NCBI GenBank assembly: GCA_905183005.1 | Contig: CAJJDO010000064.1 | Coordinates: forward strand, 383,626-447,625 | DNA length: 64,000 nt | DNA from: Paramecium pentaurelia | Lineage: Eukaryota; Ciliophora; Oligohymenophorea; Peniculida; Parameciidae | Reading direction: 5' to 3' | In this document: positions 1-12,970 of the stretch, in pieces | Layout of the letters: each line of letters starts with the position of its first letter | Numbering within the stretch: the first letter of the stretch is position 1 | Translations under genes and position numbers: made by a program | The notes under the pieces: generated by a model | Told to the model about the DNA's origin: nothing | The model's input: only the letters and a program-made list of their open reading frames with translations | Databases searched by the model: none

Positions 1-835
1 TATAATATTGATTTATTAATTATATCATAATTTTTAATACTTAATTAAATTGCTTAATAATAAAATATATTATCGTTCTTAAGATTCTTTTAAAAAATTA
101 ATTTCTAAATTATTAATATTAAATAATAAACTTTATTGAAAATATTATATTAATACTAATATAAAATAATTGAATTCGTTTAATTAAAGCTAAATAATTA
201 TCATTAAATGGCCAGAATGATCACTAAAATAATATAAGTTGATCAGGCTTTCTAAGGAAACGAGATTGGAAGTAACTCTTTATTTTAAGGATAAATTAAA
301 AAACTATTTCTTAAATTAAAGAGGATTAATTAAATGAATAATAAAAATATTGAATATTCACAAAATTCAAGATGATAGGAATAAAAATTTCAATTTTATT
401 TAATTAAAATTTTGAATTTAAGTGAAAAAGTTAAAGGGAACGAAGTCATATGATTTGCATTTATTTTTAAATGGTGTAAAAAAGATTTTTGATTTATTTG
501 AAGTTTATTATTACATTTCTAATCTCAAGCTTTATAAAGATAATTAAAAAAATTATCAGGTCGAAGTTTGAGAGAAAATAATACTAAATATTATTATAAA
601 TTTAAATGCAATTAATTTCTACTATAAAAATAAGAAGATTTATAAGTAGAATTAGAATTATAAAATGTCTTTTAAGCCATTAATTTTAAATTTAAAGAAA
701 ATTATATTGCTTAAAGATAAGTTTCCATTTATATTTTAAAAAAAATTAGAAGATACAAATTTTTAAATGGAGGCTAGGATACCATATAATAGAATCGTTA
801 ATTTAAAATTTTTGATGGATTAATATAATAATTTT
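1..835. other. no confident gene; possible decayed coding remnants
   Basis: I find no gene model that survives both the ciliate code and plausible introns. Short open stretches exist on the plus strand (for example about 410-560 and 665-840) with a coding-like mix of residues, but each is closed by TGA and they cannot be joined with GT...AG introns of normal size. They could be remnants of a decayed gene or chance ORFs in AT-rich DNA. Confidence 0.4.
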
Positions 836-950
836 TCATGAATTCTTTTTTTAATTTCTCTACATTGCTACTTTAGGTTTTCTTTTCTTTTCTACAGTTT
901 CCCACCCATCGCTATCCTCATCTTCATTTTATGGTTATTATTCTTATGGC

Positions 951-982
<32 letters not shown>

Positions 983-1862
983 TTATGGCTATTATTATTA
1001 TTAAACTATTGGTGGATTTCCCTTAAATAAAAATGAATAAATACTTTAACTTTAGAATTGATGAAGGTGGGAATCGATTCTTCAACTTTCAATTATTTCT
1101 ATTATTCAGGGACTGGTTATGTAGATACTGTATTTGAGTTTCTAGTAATATTTATTTATCTTTGAGGTGGATTAGATTTTTATGTTTCTTATATTTGTGG
1201 CTATGGCTAGACTTAAGTTTCTTATTAAGTTTTTTTAATTTATTCTTATTGTTGTTATTAGAATAAAGCAGTGTTTTCTTATTTTTTAGTATTAGTGAAT
1301 GTTAGAGGTCCTGAATTAGAATTTAATTGAGTATTTTTGGTTTAGATATTGGATGTTGCTTAGGTTTAGGGTTTAGAACAAGAATTAGTGAATAACATTG
1401 CATTATTGGTGGTAGGCTAAGGTTTTTAGTCTTGCTTAGGTTAACTTTGTAAATTCTTCTATTTTTTAGTTTGTTTTGGTAAATCAGCAGCAACAGCAAG
1501 ATCAGGGAACTCTTCATTACGAATTTCTATGACAGGCTCATCTTGCTTTTTGAGTGATGCATTTGGTTTCTTCCCAATGCCATTAGTTGGAAGATCTTTA
1601 GGATCATCTGATTGCTACCAACCATCAGTTGTTGTTTACTATATAGCGGGTTATCTAGATATGTAATGATATTGATACTTTTTTTCTGGTTTTTTTGCAA
1701 CTTCAACGAGATTGGTTTCTTCTTATTCTTCATCAAGATCAATAGAAGCCTTTTTTTGGTCATCCTTCTTCACAATTTTGGAAGTCTAAGAATAAAGTTG
1801 AAGTTTACTTCAGGTTTAGGTGCTTAATTTTTGGTTTGTTGGGATGTCTTAAGTTTCAACAT
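836..1862 (-). CDS. Gln-rich low-complexity protein, unknown function
   Basis: Read in the ciliate code, the gene starts MLKLKTSQQTKN and ends in an acidic-then-basic tail (EDEDSDGWETVEKKRKPK) before TGA at 836-838. Two introns restore the frame: 23 nt just after codon 17 (GTA...TAG) and 23 nt at 1022-1044 (GTA...AAG), giving 326 aa. The middle is rich in Q, P, N and T; near the C terminus CAA-repeat-like DNA (about 935-1000 on the plus strand as ATT repeats) encodes a glutamine tract. One short non-repetitive motif, IRNEEFPDL, is followed by disordered sequence. No family recognised; the composition suggests an RNA-associated or scaffold protein, but that is inference. Confidence 0.7.
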
Positions 1863-2017
1863 TGAAAGTTGATGTGAGGGGAGTGTAAAATTTAAAAGGT
1901 ATTTTTTAAAAAATATTTAGCAAAGAATATGAAGAAAGTTTTTATTTAAATAAAGAAGGAAATACTCACATTTAATGAGTTAATTCGATCCGTTTTTAAA
2001 TCAATATTAAAATATAG

Positions 2018-3194
2018 ATGCAAAAACTAGCCATCTTGGCATTAGTATTCGCAATAACAGCTTCTAAGTTCGTTGACACTCATACATCTTTGGCTTAAAT
2101 AAATGCTGACCCATTCGGACATGTGGTGTTATCTGCAATAAAGGCACATCTTTAAGCCTAAACTCCAGCTAATGAAGTTAACATGTTGTTGAATGCTGTA
2201 GGTGCTGGTATTGTTTAAGACTAAAATGATCATGATCATGCTTTCGAGTTAGATACAACAACTAACAATAGAGTAAGGGCTTGTATAATTTTCAGATAGT
2301 TGAAGACTTAGAGAAGGAGATTTTGTATCACTAGAATTAAATAGCAGCTAATACATAATTAAGAGATGACACAATTGAAGCTCTTGCTGTTTCTGAAGAA
2401 GACATCAGAGTGACTATTTAAGATATCGCAAATAATGAAGCTACCTATGCTAGAGAAGAAGCAACAAGAAATCAACAACATGAAACCTTCGTTGCTAAAA
2501 TTGCAGCTATTGATGATGTGATTGATGCCATTGATGATGCAGCCAAACTCATCTAACATTTAAGTTTAGGTGCCTCATTTGCTTAAATTAAAACCAAATT
2601 CGATTCACTCCATAAAAAGCTATCTGACAACACATCACATTCTGCTCTCTTACAAGTTTTATTTTATAATAATATTTAAGCCAGTCATTACAGCTTTGAC
2701 AGAGCTTGCTACTCATGGAGTCAACTAAAAGGCTTTGACTAAAATTGCCCAACTTTTGAGCGAAATCAGATAATAATTAGTCTAAGAAAAAGCTGCTAAG
2801 ACAGTATTATTAATTATCAACAATTTAGGATGTTGAAGAAAGACAAGCTGCTCATTGGGCTGAATTTTCAGTTCATTTGGCAAATGAACATACTAGATTA
2901 GTTGAAAGAAAGGCATAATTAGAGGTGTAAATTCAAGAACAAAAAGATACTATTGAAGATGCTATTTCATGGATAGAATTCCACACCTTGGAATTGGAAA
3001 ATAGTGAAGAGAGACTTGCTGGATAATAAGCATGGTTTGCTGTATAATCCTAAATATATGAAACTTAAACTAGTGAAAGGTATTAATATATTCTATAAAA
3101 TAGAACTGCTTAATAGGAAATTGTTGACAGACTCTAAGAACATATTAGTGAAAAATTATCAACCACAGCTTAATTTATTGCAAGCAGAAACTGA
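2018..3194 (+). CDS. trichocyst matrix protein precursor
   Basis: The spliced product is 367 aa and begins with a secretory signal peptide (MQKLAILALVFAITAS) followed by Ala/Gln/Glu-rich sequence with heptad character, as in Paramecium trichocyst matrix proteins, the small acidic precursors that are cleaved and crystallise in the exocytotic trichocyst core. The family resemblance (short signal, propeptide-like segment, long alpha-helical domains) is from knowledge of the family. Introns at 2273-2295 (ends CAG), 2656-2680 (starts GTT, ends AAG) and 2804-2828 are each needed to keep frame. It ends with TGA at 3192-3194. This gene is the strongest single pointer to a trichocyst-bearing ciliate. 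Confidence 0.85.
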
Positions 3195-3354
3195 TTTCAT
3201 TAGTAATATCAACGTTCATTAATATTCTTCAAAAAATTATTTATTTTATAAATTTTTGTTATTCTTTTTTCATTTCTCTATTCAATTAATATTAGTATGC
3301 TATTCTACATAACTATTCAATTTTCATAATAATATTTACCATATAACTTATTTT

Positions 3355-6300
3355 ATGCCTTTTTAAATTAAGCTATTTGAGAAATAGGTAGTTTTTATGC
3401 TGTCACACCTTTTAACATTAGAATACAACATGCCTAAACTATTCTAATTGCTCCTTATCATTTATTCAGTTACCTAATCAATTTCGTATTCATTTTACTA
3501 CTAATATACTTAAGATGAACAACTCAAACATAGTCTTACTAAAATTACCTTACTAACAAGATTGTATTTATATATTGACAATCCAGATATAAAGTCAGCG
3601 TTATTTTGGCTACTTGTTGTAGTCCAAAATTTGATATTCCTCGCGGCTAGTATTGTTGCTTATAAAAATCAATATGTGATGGGGGCTTTATCTTTTTGGA
3701 CCAGATTTATATCTGTCATATTCTGTTTTTATATCTATTATTTTTCAACTGCATTTTTTCCTGTTATCTTTGAAATTTGCCTTTTTAAATCATTTGATTT
3801 AGCATAGTTTTGTGTTTCTATAGTTGTAATGATAGAAACACTTATGATTATGATATTAGGAGAACTTATTTTTAGAAGAGGCTTAATACTTAAATCAACA
3901 TCTTAATTGTATATTAATATGACCACATACTCATACATAATCAAAATTCTTAAATTAATGTAAATCATTTTTTTTTTTTTTTTACAAAGACAATTTCTCT
4001 CTTAAATAATTTAATGTGTAATTAATATCCTAATTTAAATATGCTTTATAGCTGAATAGATTAGAGTCAAAGTTTATGCTTAAAAAATCTATTCGAACAC
4101 AACAATTATTTTTAGTTCGATTGGATTAGTTCTTTCTATTGATGTACTTCTAACTCAATCAACAAATAATAATAATTATTGGATATTGGTTTGCATAATT
4201 GTTATAAAAATCTTAATGTTTTGTGAAGAATTTTAGATTGATAAAATTTCTAATTATGGAATACATGAATTAAAATATCTATTTACTTTTTTAGATTTAA
4301 GTAATCATGAAAAATCAAAAACTAAACTTTAAATTTTCATACTTTACAAAAGTCATTATCAAAATTGTGATAATAAGAACACTTGTTTTTGTACAAAATA
4401 TAAAAATGATTAATATGTTGCCATTATTAAAATTATTGAAAGTAAAATTGAAGAAAAACTTCATGGGAAAATAGAAATATCTAGAGATTTAATTTGTACA
4501 GATTATGCTTAGATTTTATTTCGAAGTTAATAATATGTAAAAGCTTAATAACACATAACCAGATTTTTGACTAGATAATCATCAAATTATGAAAAAAAAT
4601 AAAATCCATTATCAACAATTACAATATTTTTACTTGAATATTTAAAGGGTGAAGTTTTAAATTAAGTTATGATTTAAATTACAGAAAAAATTATGTTATC
4701 CAATTAACATAATAAATTACTTAATGAATCCTTGAAATCATTTGTACTAAATGAAAATTCAGATTCTTAAATAATATTCAATTTGAAAAAAATAATTCAA
4801 ACTAAAATTTAATTTTATTATAATTTTGTTGAACATTAAAATAATAGTTTTGGAAATGTCAATTATGCATTGCAATTTATCTAATAAATTTAATAATTTA
4901 AGGAGATGCTGTTAAATCGATATAATTAGTTCCCAAGTATAAATATATAATAATTTTAGCAAGTAGTAACTAAAATATATTGAAATATTTTACTCTTCAT
5001 ATTCTAAATGATTATATTGATTCTTTTAACATCAATCGAGGTAAAGCTTTTGAAGATGATAAATTTAATTAGTTTTCAGGATAAATGTATCATAAAATAT
5101 TTGGAATTAATCCTGCATATTTTATTACTGAATTAAATTCTGAATTAGAAGTGATAATATCTAAAAAGTCTTAAAGAGCATAATATTTATTGGAATAATG
5201 GAAGGTATAATAATAAGAATAAAAATATCATTAAAATACTGAACTAAATGCTTTTTTACCTGAATATGTATAATTGAAGCATAGCAGTTTGATTGAGAGA
5301 TTCTTAAGTGAAGGATAAAATAAATATTATCAATAATAAAATCTTTCATTTTTAAAATAATTAGATAAAGTAATGATGCCAATTCAAATAATGATAAGTA
5401 TGAATTAAACAAATTATGATAAATTCTCCTTTCTTACATTTTTTTATGAATCACTTGACTATAGATCATATATAGTAGTGGATAAACATTTAGAGATACT
5501 TAATATAAGTTCAAATATTTCAGAAAGCTTATTGATAAATGAATCTAAAGTTCATTCAAGTTGTATAACTAAAATAATACCAAATTTTTAATAATTAATA
5601 TCTACTCATTAACATTAATTTTACAATCAAGAAATAAAATTAGTTAAAGAATATCATCATCAAAAAGTTCCTTGCTCTTTTACTGGTAATATAAAAATAG
5701 ATAGAAAATTTGAGAATCAATATAAATGTTATTTTGTAGAATTAGATAATATTAGAGCAATTTCAAAAAAGTTTAAAGATGAGAATTCTACTTTGTATAT
5801 GGCTTCTCTTACTTAGTTTCCTGGATCAACTTAGAAATTACTCAATATAAATAGTGAATTAAATGATTCTGAAGAGAAGATGATTCCTTATATAGATATT
5901 GAAAATCATCCAATTCCTGAGAATTCTTTATGTATTATTCAATAAGAACATCATCGTTAAACAATAAATTAAACTGATACAAATTTAGTCTGTACTTTAT
6001 AAATGGTGGAAATAGGAAAGAGTCAAAATGTATTTGAACCTTTATCATAAAAACGATTATTGCATAGTTCAAAGTATTCTCATGATGAGGATATGAAAAA
6101 ATAAGTAAACAAAATTGTAGAGGAAGATGAGTTTTTGGAAATCGGATCTACATCTTCTGTTACTGCTATTAGAAGATCAAAATATTATAAAAAATTTGAG
6201 ATAATAACAATTTTAATGAAATCAAAAAAATAATCACAAAAAATAGTAAAAATGAATAAATTCATTTTTTTGTATATATTTGTTATATTACTGGGATTAA

Positions 6301-8025
6301 TAATAGTAAATTATAATATTAATTATTTAATAGCAAATCTTAATGATTTAAAATTTAGAATAATTTGTAGAAGATATCAAAACATTATCAATAAGATATG
6401 ATGTTGTAGAACCCTATGAATCCTTTTATGTTTCTAGATTTTCTTAGGTTAATTACAGAGAATAATTAAGTGGAGGGCATATAAATGCTAGTGTGTATGC
6501 TTAATTGACAAAATATCCATTCTCAACTTTTAGTCTAATGTATGATCATCTGAGAGATAGCATGTATAGTGTATTAGAAAGAAGAGAGATAGATTAATTA
6601 TCAGAGAATGAATATATAACAATCAACTTTTTGAACAGCTCATATGTTGGTTATACTAAAAATGTAACTATAAGATCTTTAGCAAATATTTTGATGAATT
6701 ATTAATATGATTTTAAGTTAGGATTAACTATTCGAAATGTGGCATTTGATAGTCCTTTTTTTTATTTTACAAGTAAAAACTATCTAACAATAAAACATAC
6801 ATTTGATGGTTTAAATAAGATTGTATTAGATGAAACTTTATAAAGATCAAAATTAGAAAAAGAAAAATGGTTATCGGTATTATTACCATTTATAACAATA
6901 AGTTTGTTATTATGCATAATAATAATTAATAGTTATAGAGAATATAATTAAATTATGAATTCAATATTTTAATATTTAATGGATTTGGATCAATAAATAT
7001 TGGATGATGAAAAAAAGAGACTTTAAAAACATTTGAGTATAGTAAATAATGAATTAGAGAAAGTTAAGAAATTTGAATTTGATATTGATGCAATAGATGC
7101 TGAACTTGAGGAATCTAATAATTTAACAAATAGAAATAATATAAAAAGAGATGCAAAGAGATTCAAAATAACTAATAATTATTTAAAAACAACTGCTGCA
7201 ATAGGATTTATTCATTTTCTTTTATTCCTAACATTCTATATGACTATATTTTTCATTATAGAAAGATATTTTGAGAAATATGATTAAACTTCCATCATTT
7301 TTTAAAGGATCAGTGATCTTGGAGTTGATATTCCAACTTTATATGCTTAAAGAGAAGTCTTATATAGAAGGACTTTAAGATATTTTTTTTTATCAAATGC
7401 AGAAATTGATGGAGTATATGATGTATTATTTTAGGCATATAATAAAGTAGAAGAATTCTCATAATTAAATATTGATTTAAGTTCAAATGATTATTTGTTT
7501 GATGAAAATGCAGTCTCTTTTTATCAATCAATTAACACAGGAAATTTGTGTGATTTTTAAACAGAATAATTTAAATAACTCTCTAATTTAACTTGTGGAA
7601 TAGCTATGAATGGTAACTTATTAAAAGGATTATCATAAATCTTACCATATATATTATACACTTTAAAAACCTAATAATATGATAGCAAAAACTTTACTAT
7701 TTTACCAACAAACACTAGACTTGAATTGGAAGGAGCAACAATTATTGGTAATGTTATGTCAACAGTAATATCTGAACTCTATGATAATTTACTCATTTCA
7801 TGTTTAAGGTTGATTAATTTCACTTAGATTCCATGTATCATTTTTCTAGTATTTCAATCTATATGTATATTTATTTATATCACCATCATGAATGAAAAAC
7901 ACAAATAACAATTTTAGTCAATCAAACAATCTATATTTTTATTTCCAAGACAAACATTAATTTTTGATGATTAATTTTATAGGAATTTTAGATCAATTAT
8001 AAAGGATGAAGGAATTTAATAATGA
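3355..8025 (+). CDS. large multi-pass membrane protein, tmcB-like with PAS-type region
   Basis: Two introns (4937-4959 and 6306-6333) leave a 1539-aa product. The N-terminal third has about eight hydrophobic segments; it is followed by a Cys-containing loop (CDNKNTCFC), a helical region with FLPEYVQLKHSSLIERFL, then PAS-like sequence, and three to five further membrane segments toward the C terminus. This order matches the large ciliate and Dictyostelium tmcB / 'PAS domain S-box' membrane family, whose biochemical role is not known; a sensory or calcium-related role is speculative. ATG at 3355 is preferred over 3397 because homologues carry a short amphipathic lead before the first membrane segment. 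A run of 16 T near 3968 sits inside the frame and is a possible sequencing-slip site. Confidence 0.7.
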
Positions 8026-8286
8026 AATTAAATTTAAAATTATTTATAATAAATATACTTTTGATACAAATTTATTTAAAACAATTAAATTAATGTTCAA
8101 TTTCTCTTATTTCCATTTCTTCTGCTTATATAATAATAATTGATTTTTGTTGCTAAAAAGATCTAAATTTGCATATTATTGTATTTATTAATAAAATCTT
8201 TCTTAGTCTTTATAATTCTACATCAAACAAAAATTAAAGTATTATCATATATAATAATAGATTGATTAATATATTATAAATAATAA

Positions 8287-11200
8287 TCATTATTTTGTTT
8301 AAAGTAATTTAGAAAATGCATCCATGCTTTAGGATGACATTTTCTCCTTTTCTATTTCTAAATCTTATAATTTCTTTTCTAATTCATCCATCAATTCAAT
8401 CTTATCTCTTTTTGGTATTCTAGATGGATTCAATAGTTTTCTTGTATTCAATATATTTTCTTAAATTAGGATTCTTTAATTGATAGTTTTATTTGACTCA
8501 TTTTCTATTTACTTTTCTAAATATTCTATTCTTTCTAATGCTTCTTAGTATTTATTCTGAAAATCATCTTAATTATCACTTTTTTCTTTTGATCTTTACA
8601 ATTAAGCTTAAATATTATCTAACAATTTAATCATTAAATATACAGATTACTTGTTATGCTTTTAACATTTATTATTATGCTGTCTAAATTATTGGATTTA
8701 GGCCATTGTAACAAGAAATCCCATTGTTCATAATTTTAAACTGCTAATGTTTTTTTAGGCACTCTCAATCCCAATTTATTTATTTACAATTCCTCATGCA
8801 TTAATTAATCTAAAGTATGTTTGGCATCTTCCAAAATATATGTCAGTTGTTCAATACTTAATTACTTTAATTAGTTTCTGCTTTAATCTTCATATTAATT
8901 CACAGAAACCAATTAAAATTATTAGATTCCTTCATTCAACGGATATTTCTGAATCAATAACTCCAAACTCTATTAATTTTTATATGATTTCTCAAGAATA
9001 GAATCACATATCTCAACTTAACTTATCAATTTTTAATACATATTTCGTCTATGAATTGTTTTTTGGAAGTCATTAAACCTGAATATATATAATTAAAATT
9101 AACAATACTATTATTTATAAAATGTCCAAATGAATCAATATCTGTTATCAAATTAGCTTAGTTCTTCATAAAGCTTTTAAAAGAGAGTCTCTTCTTCATT
9201 ATTTTGGTATTACTACTGTTCATTATTTTAATATTATTCTTATTTATCTTACTTTCTGCTCTATATTATCTTTATCACTTAATTAACTAAATAATTTAAG
9301 TTCTATTATTCTTAAATCTTTGTTTCTTTTTGTTAAATCTATGTTTCTTATTCTAATATCTTTTTTTCTTATTGTTATATCAATGTTTGTTATTCCTAAG
9401 ATTTATAATTAAGATTATTTATTTAATCTTAAAGTTTCTTGCTTTCTTAAACCAATTCATTATTAGATTTTATTTATTATTCAATATCTCTTTATTTATC
9501 CTCTAATTATTTCTTTAATTAATCTATTAATTTATCTTTGTCTTCTAATTTTAATTCATATTATTTATTAATTTCTTATATTTATTATACTTGTTTTTCC
9601 TAGACATTTTTTTTTAAATTGTGGATAATTTTATTAATTTAATGAAAAGCATTTTCTACATCATTTTAAGACTATTTTGAGTCATTTTCTCTTATTTGCT
9701 TTTTTGCATCTTTATTTTCTATTTTTTAATTTTAATTTTTAGAAATTTATTATTTGATTTCACCTAGAAGTAAATTACAAACTTATTCTATATTAGTCTA
9801 AGATAACTATTGTTTTTAAGTAGTTTATTATTAAAAAGGAGAAGCTTAAGATTATGTAGGCTATTATTAGGTTTTATTTGGTTATTAATATGTATATTAA
9901 GATAATTATGCTTGATTCATTTAAGTTTATAATACTGGATTTGTTTAAGTTTATAATACTGGATTTGTTTAAGTTTATAATACTGGATTTGTTTGAGTTT
10001 ATAATACTGGATTTGTTTAAGTTTATAATACTGGATTTGTTTGAGTTTATAATACTGGATTTGTTTAAGTTTATAATACTGGATTTGTTTGAGTTTATAA
10101 TACTGGATTTGTTTAAGTTTATAATACTGGATTTGTTTGAGTTTATAATACTGGATTTGTTTAAGTTTATAATACTGGATTTGTTTGAGTTTATAATACT
10201 GGATTTGTTTAAGTTTATAATACTGGATTTGTTTGAGTTTATAATACTGGATTTGTTTAAGTTTATAATACTGGATTTGTTTGAGTTTATAATACTGGAT
10301 TTGTTTAAGTTTATAATACTGGATTTGTTTGAGTTTATAATACTGGATTTGTTTAAGTTTATAATACTGGATTTGTTTGAGTTTATAATACTGGATTTGT
10401 TTAAGTTTATAATACTGGATTTGTTTGAGTTTATAATACTGGATTTGTTTAAGTTTATAATACTGGATTTGTTTGAGTTTATAATACTGGATTTGTTTAA
10501 GTTTATAATACTGGATTTGTTTGAGTTTATAATACTGGATTTGTTTAAGTTTATAATACTGGATTTGTTTGAGTTTATAATACTGGATTTGTTTAAGTTT
10601 ATAATACTGGATTTGTTTGAGTTTATAATACTGGATTTGTTTAAGTTTATAATACTGGATTTGTTTGAGTTTATAATACTGGATTTGTTTAAGTTTATAA
10701 TACTGGATTTGTTTAAGTTTATAATACTGGATTTGCTTGAGTTTATAATACTGGATTTGTTTGAGTTTTTTTTTATTTGTTTATAAATGCTTCTGAGGCT
10801 TCCAAAATCGATATACGCTTTTATGGGTTAGGGTCTAACATTTACTTCAAGGTTCTTTAAATTTATTCAGGTATTTGTAATTAGTCAATTTTTTTATGAT
10901 ATGAATCCTATTGTTATTAATACATTTAGATTTATTATTTTAAATCTTCTACACTTTCATCTAATATTTTAGATATGATTTGATACATCTAACAAAAAAT
11001 GACTTTCCAGAAAAAATCTCATAAATTATACAACCCAAGGCCCAAGAGTCTACTTTTTCAGAATATTCATATTTTTGGAAAATTATTTCTGGAGCTGAGT
11101 ATACAGTTTTTACAACTTGTATAGTGTGACTGTTATTTTAATCATATCCTTTCATCATTAACCCGAAATCAATTAATTTAAATCTATTCTCTATAAGAAC

Positions 11201-11688
11201 AAAGCTCTCTGGTTTGAGATCTTTGTGATAAAATTTTTGAGAATGCATAAAATTAATAGGTGTAAAAAGCTAAGAATTTACATAATATTTACATTATTGC
11301 AAATTTAAATTTTTTTTTCTATTGTTAGAGTTGATTAATTTTTGATGTAATCATGTAAATTGATTGTTCCCATTTCCATTAATAATATATAATTTTGTTG
11401 TTATTCAAATTCAATAACTTCTTCAATAGTTACAATACCTGTGTCAGACTATCCTTAAGTCTACATTATATTCTTAATGAAAGCTTTTTAGGATTCACTC
11501 ATTGTTTTTTAAGATTTCAAGATAAATTCTTTAGGGCATGGGTTTGGGTCATGTATATATTATGCTTTATACAAAGTTTCATCACTTCCTACTCTCAACA
11601 AGCTTATAACTTTTAATTATCTATTTTAACGAGTTTTGATAGTAGTATCCAATAAATTTTGGTTGTTTGTAGAATTCTATTAATTCAT
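8287..11688 (-). CDS. Ser/Thr protein kinase with octapeptide repeat array and coiled-coil tail
   Basis: Spliced length 1087 aa with introns at 11270-11292, 10961-10986, 9216-9252 (37 nt, boundary less certain), 9017-9039 and 8684-8712. The first 280 or so residues form a kinase domain: catalytic loop HKDLKPES, DFG in LIDFGL, APE in YSAPEI and the C-lobe end DPNPQKRISILEA. The glycine loop is weak (RVGSDETLYKA) but the ATP-site Lys (FILKS) is present, so activity is plausible. Directly after the kinase come 35 copies of NPVLQTQT (see repeat), then Gln/Glu/Lys-rich coiled coil to the stop at 8287. It shares a convergent 3' region with the gene ending at 8025 and a divergent start with the gene at 11730. 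Substrate unknown. Confidence 0.8.
9920..10759. repeat. 35 tandem 24-bp units in 48-bp higher-order pairs, coding
   Basis: The stretch is 840 bp, exactly 35 units of 24 bp. On the minus strand each unit encodes NPVLQTQT inside the kinase gene. Units alternate between ACT-TAA-ACA and ACT-CAA-ACA, so the real period through most of the array is 48 bp; the alternation breaks only at the two ends. TAA and CAA are synonymous only in the ciliate code. Near-perfect identity of the copies implies recent expansion or ongoing homogenisation. The plus strand shows an open shadow frame of K/EFIILDLF repeats with no other support. Confidence 0.95.
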
Positions 11689-11729
11689 CTTTATTATTAA
11701 ATAATTTTATTATAATATTTATTGATTAA

Positions 11730-12629
11730 ATGAATGATTTAATTGTTCCAATAGTCACAATTATCTTAAGTTTTATATCAATTATAAGTTGTGGATTTGT
11801 CATATATATTTATGGAAGATTTAGAGAATTAAGAAATGATCAATTTACTATTGTATTACAGATTATTTTATTCGATTTGATATATGATCTCATACTATTT
11901 AGCGACTCTATTGGATATTTGTTTTTGAGAAATACTAATTTTCAATTGAGTGAAAAGCCTGTATTATGTCAGGCCTAGTCTTTTTTCTCTGTTTATAGTG
12001 TTTTATCAAGCACTTTTTGGACTTCAATTATAATTCATAGTTTGTATCATTCTTTAAGAGAGAGTGAAACAAATTATTATATGCAGTCATATTATCCTGG
12101 ATTAGGCTATGGAATACCTCTGATAATATCTATAATGTATGTATTGTTAGTGAAAAAGACCAATAATTATTGATGTATATGGTTAATACTATCCAATGCC
12201 ATAAACAAATTGTTTCTTTGATATCAATAACGAAAATATGGAACTATATATAATGATATTTTTTGATATCCCTATATGGACAATGTTTCTATATAACATT
12301 ATTGTAATCATTCTTGTAATCAGAATTATCAATAAAAATAACATTGTAAATCAATCTTTGTATACCTTATTTATGTATCCTGGGATTTTGGTAATTTGTT
12401 GGATAATTGTATAATATAATATAATTTTTAGCCTGGCTTTGTGAATCTTATTGGAGTTAAATCAGTAATATGGAAAAGCATTGATTTTGGATTGGGAAGT
12501 TTAATTGGTTTTTTTGATGCATATTGGTATTGTTACACAGCATTAGCAGATAGATTAATTTACGAAAATGGAGAATTTGTAATACGTATTAAAGATAATA
12601 CAGAAGAATAAGAATTACCTAAAATTTGA
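11730..12629 (+). CDS. seven-helix receptor, cAMP-receptor-like (cAR/CRL) family
   Basis: Introns at 12137-12158 and 12409-12431 give 284 aa. Hydrophobic segments are spaced as in a 7TM protein: an outward N terminus (MNDLIVPIV), TM1, a basic loop YGRFRELRN, TM2, a Cys before TM3 (LCQAQSFFSVYS), TM3 with TSIIIHSLY, TM4 (GIPLIISI), an extracellular Cys (QTNCFFD), TM5 with a Pro (DIPIWTMF) and TM6-7. This layout is that of the slime-mould cAMP receptor-like family also found in ciliates. Ligand and G-protein coupling cannot be told from sequence. The start codon lies only 41 bp from the divergent kinase start, so the two share an upstream region. Confidence 0.65.
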
Positions 12630-12970
12630 ATTATTATACAATTTTATATAAGCTAATTTGTATATAATTTGATTATTATTATATTGATTATGTTAGATAA
12701 TTCAATATTATTGAATCTAAATTAATGAAACCTATTCTATATTGAAATTTTAATTAAATTACTTTATTTATTTAAGTTAAATTCAATTATGTTATTTTAA
12801 TAGTTTATTAAATTTAGGATTTTGATTTATAATAATAGATATTAGTATTTAGATATAAGTACATAATAATTGAAAAATAATAATAAATAGAGATAGTTTT
12901 TATAAATAAATTAGAAATTTCTATTTATATACTATAATTAAGAATTAAAAATATTAATATATAAATAAAT
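12630..12970. other. AT-rich intergenic spacer
   Basis: About 340 bp of A/T-dominated sequence between two plus-strand genes. No coding frame with convincing residue mix and no recognisable RNA gene. It must hold the promoter of the UNC119 gene, but I see no defined motif. Confidence 0.6.

Noticed and set aside
1..60. Possible telomere at the window start
   Set aside because: No CCCCAA/CCCAAA-type repeats at either end of the window.
9878..10786. 302-codon plus-strand ORF of FKFIILDLFE-type repeats
   Set aside because: It is the antisense of the NPVLQTQT array. The minus frame is bounded by a clear kinase domain and coiled coil; the plus frame has no other domain and a hydrophobic low-complexity product.
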